Assembly: GCA_028023455.1 (NCBI GenBank)
Contig: JAQFVV010000274.1
Location: forward strand, 734,350-798,349
Reading direction: 5' to 3'
Origin: Epiperipatus broadwayi
Lineage: Eukaryota > Onychophora > Udeonychophora > Euonychophora > Peripatidae
Length of the DNA stretch: 64,000 nt
In this document: piece after piece, positions 1 to 10,662 of the stretch
How positions within the stretch are numbered: position 1 is the stretch's first letter
Layout: every line of letters begins with the position of its first letter
Notes under the pieces: model-generated
Told to the model about the DNA's origin: nothing
Database searches by the model: none
What the model saw: only the letters and a program-made list of their open reading frames with translations
Program-made: the position numbers and the translations under genes

Positions 1-345
1 AATATTTTCAATCTAAGCTCAACAGCTTATATAGTCATATGGGTCTGAACTCAATTCAGCATCCATATATTTTGGTGTTTTTGGCTCTTTAATAACCACA
101 GCTACCACTATCCTATTAGGCAGGATTGGTGTTAACCCACTAAACGTCGCATGATCACCATCTCTTATACTAGCACATAATTGTTATTAAACAAGGCAAA
201 ACTCTTCATACAGTAGTGCCACCCTGTGCCAACTGGAGTAATCAATGGATGCCATAAGGCTTGAGCATAAAAAACCTTCTGACATCCATTGATTACTCTG
301 GTTGTCTTAGGGTGGCACTACTGCATGGAGAGTTTTGCCTTATGT
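1..345. repeat. Palindromic retroposon family, truncated copies
   Basis: The window opens inside a copy of the family seen complete at 21786-22672. Bases 1-190 match its left-arm interior and tail (compare 22100-22275). From about 195 a second, short hairpin begins: an arm starting GGCAAAACTCTTCATACAGT is mirrored by an arm ending at about 345. Only the outer parts of the arms remain here and no ribozyme core survives. Confidence 0.8.
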
Positions 346-984
346 TTAATAAACTTATTTTAAAATCATATATAATCAATACATTTTTTTGTAGATTTAC
401 GGCTCTTCTTGCAAGCTTATTATTAAATTGTGAGTTATGGTCCAGTTTAAAAACTTGCCAGGCCAATCTTTCTCATATATTTTATGAAAAAAATCCCTCC
501 AGATGGATCTAGAAGCTTGAAATACTGAAACAACTACACAGAACAAATTTTTAGTTTTATGTCAAGATTATGACATGCTTTATTAAAACCTTACTAACAT
601 TTAATACAACATTTTTCATAATTCATTTTTTACAATGTAGTAATTTTTATTTATTCTTTGCTAAGATTTTTTTTATAGTTTCAACATAAAGATTTAGATT
701 AAAAAACAGCCCAATAATAAAATGTTTATATAGTTGTTAAAAAATTATATATGAATATTTATTGGGTTTTTAAAAATTTAATTGTATTATGTATATTCTA
801 TTATGTAGAAATATATTATATATTACATATTTAATTATACGTTATATATAGAGTAAGTTAAAAACAAACTCTATATATAACATTTGTAAATAGGAGCTTT
901 ATTAAAATTAGGTCATCTGACTTGATTTTTTATCAATTTAATTATACGTTAAAAGGTTTTAATTAAGTGAACTCATAACAGAGG
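346..984. other. AT-rich DNA, nothing recognised
   Basis: Very AT-rich. Short open frames (for example 261-512) have no recognisable protein similarity and partly overlap the preceding hairpin. I see no gene. Confidence 0.6.
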
Positions 985-1130
985 TAAAACTCTCCATACA
1001 GTAGCACTACTCAGTGCAAGCTGGAGTAATCAATGGATGCACTAAGTGGTGCTACTGTATGGAGAGTTTTGTCTCTGTTTAAACAGCTTGTCTAAGCATA
1101 AAGAACGATGATCATGTGATGTTAAGTAAA
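985..1130 (+). repeat. Palindromic retroposon family, minimal hairpin copy with tail
   Basis: Two short arms (TAAAACTCTCCATACAGTAG and its mirror near 1045-1070) are followed by the family's asymmetric tail, which contains GATGATCATGTGATG. The same tail occurs at 60540-60563, 62610-62660 and, diverged, at 28385-28446. The ribozyme-bearing inner arms are missing. Confidence 0.75.
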
Positions 1131-2282
1131 CATATATTTGAATATTGTAGCTCTGATGAAGATTACTAGACAATTGAAAATGAAAAGAAATTCCAAAGAG
1201 TAAATAAAATGTACTGCATTGGAAAAAATATATTAAATGATATTATATACATGCAATGCATAAATGATCAAGAAGTGAAAAAAAATTATTAAAAACTTCT
1301 AATCCCTTTTTGATTTTGGATAAATATATATATATATATGGCTTGAATGTATTTGTATGTATGTAAAATAAAAAAACAACACATATAATAAAGAGAATAA
1401 TTATCTTTTCTAAAAAATGTTATGGCTGGGTGCTTATTTGCTGGTTTGTTTAGCGTTTGAGGGTAGATATTTGCCAGTACATAAAAAAGTAAATCTAATT
1501 CCCGAACGTAATTCTGTTTTCTTTAATTTAATTTTTGGATAGGTTTATTGTCCTCAGAAAGTTAATATTATATGTAGTGAATCAAATGACAAGGGAAAAA
1601 AAATTAAATAGGCTTGGTACATTGCTAATTCTACAAACATTATAAATCTAAAATTTAATAGTGTACAAAGGAGTATGCTCTGCAATTTTGATCGTTAAAA
1701 ACGTTTTTTTAATGGTTGTTTGCCATGATTCTGGACTTCTGCATTTAAAGGGAACTCATCTATTAATATTTCAAAAAGATTATTATTCTGTTTAATATAT
1801 TTATGTATACATGTTTTATTATTTACAGTTTGGATGCATATGTTGATGTTTTTATAGATTTTATTATGATTTATTTTTCAAAGAAGATAAGTTTTAAAAT
1901 GGATTAAATTTTAATATTTATTTGTTTGCTATATACATGATGATGAATGTGTGTATACATTTATGTGTATTTGTGCATGTATGCACATGCTTAATATATA
2001 TATATATATATAAACTTAAATAAAAGAGGCTATGTTGATTTCAAAAAATTATCAAATGTTAATGAATCACCAGTCATCAAATGTTAAGTTAACAGAATGA
2101 TGGAAAATCTGAATTGAACTATGGGTATCGTTGAAGATTGTCTCGTTTTGATTATTCAATGTTATATAGTTGATAAAGACTACAAAATGTTTAGTCGAAA
2201 GTACTTCTAAAAATAATATAATTTATTTAAATTTTACTATATTTTGATATATATATATATATATTGATTTATATATATATAC
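1131..2282. other. AT-rich intergenic DNA with (AT)n runs
   Basis: Contains short AT microsatellites near 1325, 2000 and 2250-2280. No coding signal. The Ty3/gypsy element at 2283 inserted at the last AT run. Confidence 0.6.
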
Positions 2283-2825
2283 TGTCTTTCATATATTTAT
2301 GCAAAAGATCCCCCCCCCCCATTCAAAATGTCTAGCGTGATTCAGTCTAATTGGAAACGCAATAAAGTTGTGATTCTTTAAAAATGAAAAATAAAATCAT
2401 AATTTTGATTTTTAGTATTGATGGATTTAAATAGAATGTTATATCGTCTTATTTTATTTTATTATTTTTTTTTTTATCTGTCTCAATAAAAAAAAAAAAA
2501 AGAAATTAATTATCCAATCATTAAAAAGAAAGAAAAAAGATACTTGAGTTAAACTGAGGCAGTATTCAAATTAGACACGTCGTTGAAGAAAGAAGAAATT
2601 TTTTTTCTCTCTATCGTCTTACACAGAGGGCTTTAACAAAACGTGAAAATAAAAATAAAAAGTTTTACTAGAGAAATTATAATGAAACTGGAATAAATTA
2701 AAAGCTTCACTCTCTCCATGCTGTGCCATGACTTTCTATTAATGAAATAGCCTGCCTTCGTTTGAATAAAATGGACCGTAAAACTGGAAGGTAACTTTTA
2801 TAAAATATTAAAACATAAGTCTCAA

Positions 2826-3010
2826 ATATTACAAAATGAATTATTGTATAAGCTATAAATGCTTGACTGCTTATAAGGTTCTTACCTTAAATAAATTATT
2901 GTATAAGTTATAAATGCTTGACTGCTTATAAGGTTCTTACCTTAAATAAATTATTGTATAAGTTATAAATGCTTGACTGCTTATAAGGTTCTTACCTTAA
3001 ATGAAATTAT
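2826..3010. repeat. 55-bp tandem repeat inside 5' LTR
   Basis: About 3.5 copies of a 55-bp unit containing AAATGCTTGACTGCTTATAA. The equivalent array in the 3' LTR is at 11220-11425 with a different series of small changes. Confidence 0.85.
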
Positions 3011-3110
3011 TGTATAAACTATAAATGCTTGACTGCTTCTAAATCATGAAATGCTCCATAAACAAAAATTTGTTGAGTTCAAATGTCTACCAATCAGTAA
3101 TAATTCAATA

Positions 3111-3490
3111 AAATGATAAATACTCTATAAATCATAAATATTTGGATATTTCTGGGTTAAATCATTGTAATGTAATAAAGTTTATGTGTAAGAATATGCT
3201 TCTACATTTGGCTAAAATATAAATGCCTCAATTATCAAATGATAAATACTCTATAAATCATAAATATTTAACTGCTTTTAAACTCATTGTAATGTAATAA
3301 AGTTTATGTGTGAGGATATGCTTCTACATTTGGCTAAAATATAAATGCCTCAATTATCAAATGATAAGATACTCTATAAATCATAAATACTTATCTGCTT
3401 CTAAATTTACTATAATGTCACAAAGATTATGTGTAAAAATATACTTCCATACTTGGCTAGAGTATGAATGTTTTAATTATCAAATGATAA
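3111..3490. repeat. 122-126 bp tandem repeat inside 5' LTR
   Basis: Three units recognisable by AAATGATAAATACTCTATAA at 3111, 3237 and 3359 and a shared core TTCTACATTTGGCTAAAATA. The counterpart is at 11550-11935. Confidence 0.8.
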
Positions 3491-3539
3491 GATAACGAAA
3501 TGTTATATAAATCATAAATGTTTAATTACTACCAAATTT

Positions 3540-4300
3540 CTTCTCATAAAAAAAATTAATGAACTATCATTGAATTAGGATATTCATAGTTTTCTTCTCT
3601 CAAGTGAATTCAAAATGAACTATTAAATGAATTCGGAATGAATAATTATTAAATCAGTATAATCACAAGCTTTTTCTCATAAAAAAATTAATGAACTATC
3701 ATTGAATTAGGATATTCATAATTTTCTTCTCTCAAGTGAATTCAAAATGAACTATTAAATGAATTCGGAATGAATTATTATTAAATCAGAGTAATCCCAA
3801 GCTTTTCTCATAAAAGAATTAATGAACTATCATTGAATTAGGATATTCATAATTTTCTTCTCTCAAGTGAATTCAAAATGAACTATTAACTGAATTCGGA
3901 ATGAATTATTATTAAATCAGAGTAATCACAAGCTTTTCTCATAAAAAAATTAATGAACTATCATTGAATTAGGATTTTCATAATTATCTTCTCTCAAGTG
4001 AATTCAAAATGAACTATTAACTGAATTTGGAATGAATTATTATTAAATCAGAGTAATCCCAAGCTTTTCTCATAAAAAAATTAATGAACTATTATTGAAT
4101 TAGGATATTCATAATTATCTTCTCTCAAGTGAATTCAAAATGAACTATTAAATGAATTCGGAATGAATTATTGTTAAATCAGAATAATCACAAGCTTCTT
4201 CCCATAAAAGAATTAATGAACTATCATTGAATTAGGATATTCATAATTATCTTCTCTCAAGTGAATTAAAATGAATGTTAATTAAATTGGAATGAATTAT
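3540..4300. repeat. 132-bp tandem repeat inside 5' LTR
   Basis: Six units marked by TTAATGAACTATCATTGAAT at about 3556, 3688, 3819, 3948, 4080 and 4214. The 3' LTR carries six matching units at 11990-12720. Confidence 0.88.
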
Positions 4301-4728
4301 TACTAGACCAGAATGTTTACAAGTTTATTCTTTAATTGTTATCTAATAAATTTTTTGTTACTAAAAATTAAATTGGTTGTCCAGTTATCCAATTCTATTT
4401 TGTTTATCTATCACATCACTCACCAATTATAGCACTGGTTCATGAGAATCTCATGTTCTCTGAGCTACGTCTGACATAGCTAGACCAAGGCCAGTCAGGT
4501 TGTAGTAAGACAGAACTCTAATGGCGCTGTTTGGAAAACCAAACATATAAATGTTTAGATGTTCCCAGTCTCTATTGTACTACATCCTCTGATGAGCAGG
4601 AAATATTGTTGTAGGTGCCATTAACATCTGCATTAGGAATGTCAATTGATAGTTCCTTCCTACAGCATGCTCATCAGAAAATTGTTACGACTGAGGTAAT
4701 AAAACGGTTGTATGGCGGTCCGGTTACA

Positions 4729-4925
4729 TTTGGCGTCCAACTGTGAGGCTTTACCTGGCTAACCTACGGGGGCGGTTACATTTGCGTCAACGTGAGGCTT
4801 TACCTGGATAAACTATTTTTAGGTTCTCCAGTTACATTTGTCTTTCAACTGTGAGGTTTTATTCAGCTAGCCTAACCATAGGCACTTATTACATTGCCAC
4901 CTTACTATGAAGTCCGATCTAGCTA
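4729..4925 (+). promoter_or_regulatory. Primer-binding-site region, repeated about four times
   Basis: Two bases after the LTR end comes TGGCGTCCAACTGTGAGG, a primer-binding-site-like sequence resembling the lysine-tRNA type of retroviral sites (TGGCGCCCAAC...). The block GGTTACA + TTTGGCGTCCAAC + GTGAGGCTTTACCTGG is then repeated in degraded form starting near 4773, 4830 and 4887, at 51-57 bp spacing. So the LTR tail and primer site form a small tandem array. Confidence 0.7.
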
Positions 4926-5171
4926 GCCTACTAATAAGCATAAGCAGATCACGATTCTGTGATATGAACAGTGCATATGATGTAGTGATGTAAATTGTTC
5001 AGGAAGGATAAAGAAATAAAAGTTTAAAAGAAAGGCAAAACAAAATGAATGGCATAAAGAATGAAACAGGCATTTCAAAGAAGATGGAGTGAGGTCATGG
5101 TGTGGATGGAGAGAGAAGCTTATTAAGGTTGAATCTAAAAAGATACCATTAAACTAAAAAAAAAAATATTG

Positions 5172-6818
5172 ATGAAAACCAGATCAAAATCAAAAAAAAT
5201 GATGAATACAGAAAGCATAGAGGATCCTCCTGAGAAAGAAGATAAGCAAGAAGCTAAAGCAGATGAGGAATCAGAGAAAACAGAAGAAATAGTTACATTA
5301 GCCCAGTTATTGGAAATTATAAAAGCAGGCCATAAAGAAAGGAGAAGAAGATAACAAAAAAGAGATAAGCAAAGAGAAGAAGATACAAAAAAAGAAGAGG
5401 AGAAGAAAGGAGGGGAAGGAGGGAAAAAAAAAAGAAAAGGAGAAAAGAAAGAGAAAAAAAAGAGAAAAAAAAGAATCAAACAGAGAGAAGAAGATAACAA
5501 AAAAAGAGATAAGCAAAGAGAAGAAGATATCAAACAGAGAGAAGAAGATAAAAAACAAATTATGGAAGCAGTGGAAAATCAGAATGAAAAATTTGAGCAA
5601 ATAATTAGACAAGTAAATGATCAAATATTGAAAATAAAAGAAGATGTCATGAATGAAGTTAAAGGCTCACTAATAGAGCAAGAAATCAAAATGACCCAAA
5701 TATGTGAGACCATGGATATGAAGATAATAGAAATTCAAGAATCCATGCAGGAGAAGGTGGATATATTGACCACCAAGATGAGGAAGATGGAAATAAAAGA
5801 TAGCAATATATTGCCTAAACAGAATGAGGCAGAAACAATCCCAAAAGAAAGCCAAAAAGAAAATTGCCGAGTTAGTTATGAAGTCCCCCCAACCAACCAG
5901 ATGTCTGGAATTGTGAACCAATTCCTAAAAATCAGAACTTTTTCTGGGAGCTGCAATGAAGCACCGATAGAATATATAAAAAGCTTGGAGAGATATTTTA
6001 CTATTAACGTATTATCAGAAGAGGCAAAAATGGCAATCGCATGTAGCCACCTCCAAGGAACAGCACAGGCATGGTGGGATTCACTGTTTGCCCAACCTAC
6101 AAGTTTTGACGAATTTAAAGGGGCGCTAATGAATTGTTACTGGAGCGATGAGTGTCAAGAGGGGATTAAATATAAGGTATCCCAGGAGAAATGTCCTCCT
6201 GGAGAGCTTTATACACCATTCTTTAGAAGACAGGTGGCCAAGTTGAGAGCCTTGACGTATGATCCTCTATCTGAACTCCAGATCATCAGATTAATACGAC
6301 ACAGTTTTCCAAATTATATAGAGAGAATGCTAATTGGGACTGATCGTCGATCCATCGAGCAAGTTGCTGAACTATTAACAGCTTATGATAGTTGCAGTGC
6401 CTCAGCAACCAAGGAAGGAGGAACAAAACAACCACAAAATAAACCTCCCTATAGAAGAGATAATGGGCCTAACATAGGAACCATTAGATATAAAAGGAAA
6501 ATGCCTCCTCGGCAATATGGCAATGACAACCCACCACCACGGTATCAGCACCAAAGAAATCAGACACCACCATGGAAAAGGCAAAGACGATATTCGACAG
6601 GCAACGTGCAGAGTCCTTACCAAACCCGAGTTATCAGAAGATCCAACAGTGATGATAACCTGCAAAGAAGTGTGGGCACAACTACTGAAACACGGAGAAA
6701 AGAACAAGAGGGAAGCCGCCACGATGATATCTGGCCTAACAAACATCCAAAAATGGGACAAGGAACGGATCCTAAAAGACTAAATTATGAAGAGTTAAAC
6801 AGGGAGGGACCTCGATAA
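5172..6818 (+). pseudogene. gag: Ty3/gypsy Gag polyprotein, one in-frame stop
   Basis: Structural capsid protein of the retrotransposon. One frame runs from the ATG at 5172 to the stop at 6816-6818, interrupted only by TAA at 5352-5354, so the intact product would be about 548 residues. The first 60 residues are acidic and basic. Residues of about 60-130 are almost entirely Glu, Lys, Arg and Gln, encoded by a near-pure purine tract at 5334-5560, followed by a coiled-coil-like stretch. The retrotransposon-gag domain follows (roughly 5920-6390: RTFSGS, AIACSHLQGTAQAWWDSL, SFDEFKGALMNCYW). The C-terminus is rich in Pro, Arg and Gln. I see no CCHC zinc knuckle, so RNA binding may rest on the basic tail. 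Translation could also restart at the ATG at 5562. Confidence 0.82.
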
Positions 6819-6886
6819 ATGATTCCTCGCCCTGGGGTCCTAATATTAAGCCGAGGAATCAAGAAATAAGTAATAGGAAATACTCA

Positions 6887-9800
6887 ATGGCTAATATGAT
6901 TTGTGATTGGGAAGAGAAAGTCCCTCAATATAATATGCAGCAATGCCCCAAAATTAAAATAATGTTGGAGGGTATTATTGTTGAAACTCTGTTGGATTCA
7001 GGGAGTCAGGTATCTGTGATCTCTGAAGAGTTGTACAACCAAATGAAATTATTAAATCCTGACCTTCGAACCCTGCCACTCAGGGCAACTCAAGTTACAT
7101 TGGCCAATAATAGGAAGGCTCGGGTGGAATCCAAACAGATATGGATTCAAATATGGATAGGAAAAATCCATATTAATCATACCTTTTTAATAATGAAGGG
7201 TCTAATACATGAAGCCTTGATGGGAGCAGATATAATGCATCGAATTCATTGCATGTTGGACTTTCAGAGGTGTCAAGTCATATGTGGAGATGAGGTTATA
7301 CCCTTTACACTGCGGGAGGCACATCTTTCAATGGAAGTGGGTTGTGTTCGGAAAGATCCACCATGGCAGATGATTGAATCAAAGATTCAAGAATCTTCAC
7401 TAATCAAAGAAAAACAACAGCAGATAGAAAGGCTCTTAAGAGAATATCAAGTTATTTTCTCGGAGATACCAGGGATTATTCATGGGTATGAACATCGGAT
7501 AAAAGTGACAGACGAGCAACCATACCAGTCCCGGTCATATCCTGTACCCTATCAGTATAAACAAGAAGTGGAGAAGCAATTGGCAGAAATGCTAAAATGG
7601 GGAATCATTTCTAAATGTTCATCCCCTTTCAACAATCCACTAGTAGTCGTAAAAAAAAAAGATGGTACTGCCCGTTTATGCTTGGATGCGCGTCAACTGA
7701 ATAGAATAACAGTGCCAGATCGTAATATACCACCTCCAATTTATGAGTTATTAATAAAATTTCAAGGGAAAAATATCTTTACCACCCTTGATCTCACAGC
7801 CAGTTACTGGCAAATCAAGTTGCATCCTGAAGATAGAAGATATACGGCATTCCGGTACAATGGATATTCGTATCAATTTAACAGGATGCCCTTTGGCCTG
7901 AAAAACAGTGGTTCTGGTCTAATGAAGTGTCTAGATAGAGTATTGTCGGATGAGATTAAACGAATTGTAACAATGTATGTTGATGACGTAGTCATTGCAT
8001 CGAAAAATTTGGAAGAACATATCCAACATTTACGGTTTTTTTTAAAGAGTGTAAAGAAAAGGGAATAAAAATTAACATAAAGAAGAGTACATTGGTAGCA
8101 GAGGAGGTAAAATTTTTGGGCCATATCGTTGACAAACAGGGCATTAGACCCCAGTACGAAAAGATACAAGCTATTCAAGAGTTTCCAAGACCCAAAACAA
8201 AGAAGCAAATTAGATCCTTCCTTGGGCTTTGTAACTTTTATAATAAATTTTATAAGGATTTCGCCCTTGATATGGAACCATTACTTCAATTAATACGGAA
8301 AGACGCACCGTGGAAATGGAGTGGCGAACAAGAAGAGAACTTTGGGTCAATTAAAAAGAAGTTTCTGGGGCAAGTGATGTTAACTTACCCAGACTTTAAT
8401 CATCCGTTTTATCTTCAAACGGATAGCAGTGGTTATGGCCTGGGAGCTACCCTATTCCAAGTTCATGAAGATAATCAACCGAGAGTTTTATATTTTATTA
8501 GTCGATTGTTGAAAGGTCCAGAGCTGAATTATACTGTGACAGAGAAGGAGGCTCTGGCAGTTATATGGGCGTTTCAAAAGTTTCGCCAATTTCTCCTTGG
8601 GTCACAAGTGATTGTTATCTCGGACCACAAAAGTTTAGAGTTCCTGAACCATAGTTACTTGACCAATAGCCGTTTGGTGAGGTGGAGCTTGTTGCTTCAG
8701 GAATTCGATTATACAGTCCAATATTGTAAAGGGTCAAACAATGTAGTTGCAGATGCATTGAGCCGGAATCCTATTAAGTTGGAACAACAACATTTGTGTG
8801 CAGATAATGTGTGCATTGCGGCTGCATGTCTAAGCAATACAGAAGATGTTGAAACCAGTTTATACCAGTTAGAAGAGCGTCAAACAGAGGACACATATTG
8901 TAAGCAAGTGCTAAAAAAAATTGAAAAGCAGAAAAGGAGACTGAACCAAGAAGCTGACCCGACGGGAGAACAATGGAAACGATATGCAGTAAAAAAAAAA
9001 AATCTTGCAATATTGCGTCAATACTTCTACTGATCAATGGCGAATTGTGGTACCTATAAAAATGTGCCACCCACTTATTATGTACACCCATAGATTATAT
9101 GGACATTATGGAGCAGAAAAGACTTACCATGTGTTGCGAAGTTGGTTCTATTGGCCAAAGCAGTATAAAGAAGTAGTATCATTGATAAAGGGGTGTGAAA
9201 TCTGCCAAAGAACCAAGCCACTGAATAAATCATATTCGGGGTCCTTGAACCCAATTTTCGCAAAAGAACCTAATGAAATTCTGGCAGTGGATTATTATGG
9301 GCCCTTGCCCCCATTTCGTCGGATGAGGTATTTGATGGTAGGGTATGACATATTCTCCAAATGGGTAGTTGCATACCCCATACCTCGGGCTAATGCCCGA
9401 AACACTATAAAAGTGTTACAAAACCAATATTTTAGCAAAGTGGGAAAACCACAGACAATCATTTCTGATCATGGCACTCCATTCGTCTCTACTGAGTGGA
9501 AGAAATGGATCAACAAGGAGAATATAAAGCATATACTGACATCTATTCGCAACCCTCAATCCAACCCATGCGAGCGTGTGATGCGGGAGCTGGGTCGGTT
9601 ATTCAGAGTGTACTTGAATGCGAATCACCGGGGATGGGTGGACCAGGTCCAAAGAGTAGTCAACTATATAAACTGGACACTAAATTTGTCAACAGGTTTT
9701 GCCCCCGTGCAACTTCATTATGGGAAATCTATACCTATGCTTTATCGTACAAAAATCCCAATAGTACCAGATATTATTGATAAGAAGAAAGATCAAGAAA

Positions 9801-10090
9801 AAGCCCTTCAACAATTAAGAAAGAGTGGTGAGATACGGAAGAAGAAATACATGAGCTCATCTCATTCCTTTCAAGTGGGAGATCGAGTGATGGTTCGAGG
9901 ATATCCAGTAAGTTATCCTGAACGAAACATATATAAGAAGTTTCAAGATATTTATGAAGGCCCATATACAATAATGAAGAAATATGGGAATAATGCATTT
10001 GCAGTAACAGAAGCAGGAAAAGAAAAAGGAACGTTCAACGCAAGGTTGTTACGACCCTTTATAGAGATAGCTGATGGAAAAAGTTTGTGA
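6887..10090 (+). pseudogene. pol: Ty3/gypsy Pol: protease, reverse transcriptase, RNase H, integrase (two frameshifts)
   Basis: Enzyme polyprotein of the element, in a different frame from gag. Domains in order: aspartic protease with LLDSGSQVSVIS at about 6989-7024; reverse transcriptase with LDLTASYWQIKLHPED, RMPFGLKNSG and the catalytic YVDD at 7976-7987; RT thumb VKFLGHIVDKQGI from about 8107; RNase H with LQTDSSGYGLGATLF, TEKEALAVIWAF and ISDHKSLEF; integrase zinc finger HRLYGHYG...CEICQ at about 9089-9210; integrase core with aspartates in AVDYYG and SDHGTPF and a glutamate in NPCERVMRELG; then an SH3-like C-terminal region (VGDRVMVRG). No chromodomain is visible. The frame changes at about 8033-8068, at a run of eight T, and at about 8992-9005, at a run of twelve A. 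These are typical indel sites, so the copy is probably inactive though all catalytic motifs are present. Confidence 0.9.
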
Positions 10091-10662
10091 GTGTGATGTA
10101 GTGATGCATGAGCTTATGTTTTTCATGTTGAGATGGTGGATGATTGAGCAGAGCTGCTTGAATGCATTGTGTTATGATGCTCCGAAGTATATGCTCGGCA
10201 CTATCCCGACCTGGATGTTGTGCTTCAAGAGTAGTCCAGGAGTGCGTATATATAGGTCTCATGGATAGACCTTGGTCTCATGGATAGGCCAAATGATAGC
10301 CCCTAAGACTCACTGGAGCTGAGCAGGGTTGGCTGAGTGCCAAATTGATTTTTTTTTCTCTGATCTCCTAGCTCTTGATTGGATGATACTTCTAGGTACA
10401 AGGGAGGTAGTGCTTAATAATGAGGTATTTTCTCGTGACGTCATGAGGCGGTGTGTGCTGGTAGCTTGTGCTTGACCATCTATTTGTCCCGACATTGGAG
10501 GCTGTGGTTCATGTATTCACTTTTCCAGCTCATCTTACCCATTCATCAGCATATCTAAAACCAGGCAGTACTGAGAAATAATGTGTATAGTATATGGAAT
10601 GAAATCGTACTTCCAGGCGATTTCATCCCAAAACTTGGTGAGGGGTAATGAGACAGGAATAC
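10091..10662 (+). other. 3' untranslated region and polypurine tract of the Ty3/gypsy element
   Basis: No convincing frame follows the integrase. The purine-rich stretch at about 10637-10658 (GGTGAGGGGTAATGAGACAGG, split by two T) lies just before the 3' LTR start and is the likely plus-strand primer site. Confidence 0.6.

Larger units (their letters stand above)
2283..4728 (+). repeat. 5' LTR of the Ty3/gypsy element
   Basis: Paired with 10663-13158. The shared block runs from TGTC to GGTTACA, giving TG...CA ends. At about 2446 bp it is unusually long for an LTR, mostly because of three internal tandem arrays. A hairpin at 4593-4677 pairs CTGATGAGCA with TGCTCATCAG near the 3' end. I could not assign promoter or polyadenylation sites with confidence. 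Confidence 0.88.

Noticed and set aside
3310-3495. Identical 61-codon frames in both LTRs (also 11748-11933)
   Set aside because: They fall in the tandem arrays of the LTRs, change with the array and show no domain.
4590-4612. CTGATGAGCAGGAAA in the LTR looks like a hammerhead core
   Set aside because: Only four bases separate CTGATGA from GAAA, so there is no stem II. It is also part of a simple hairpin with 4668-4677. The 3' LTR copy has the same defect.
5135-5624. Minus-strand frames rich in Ser, Phe and Leu opposite gag
   Set aside because: They are the reverse reading of the purine-rich gag tract, a composition artefact.
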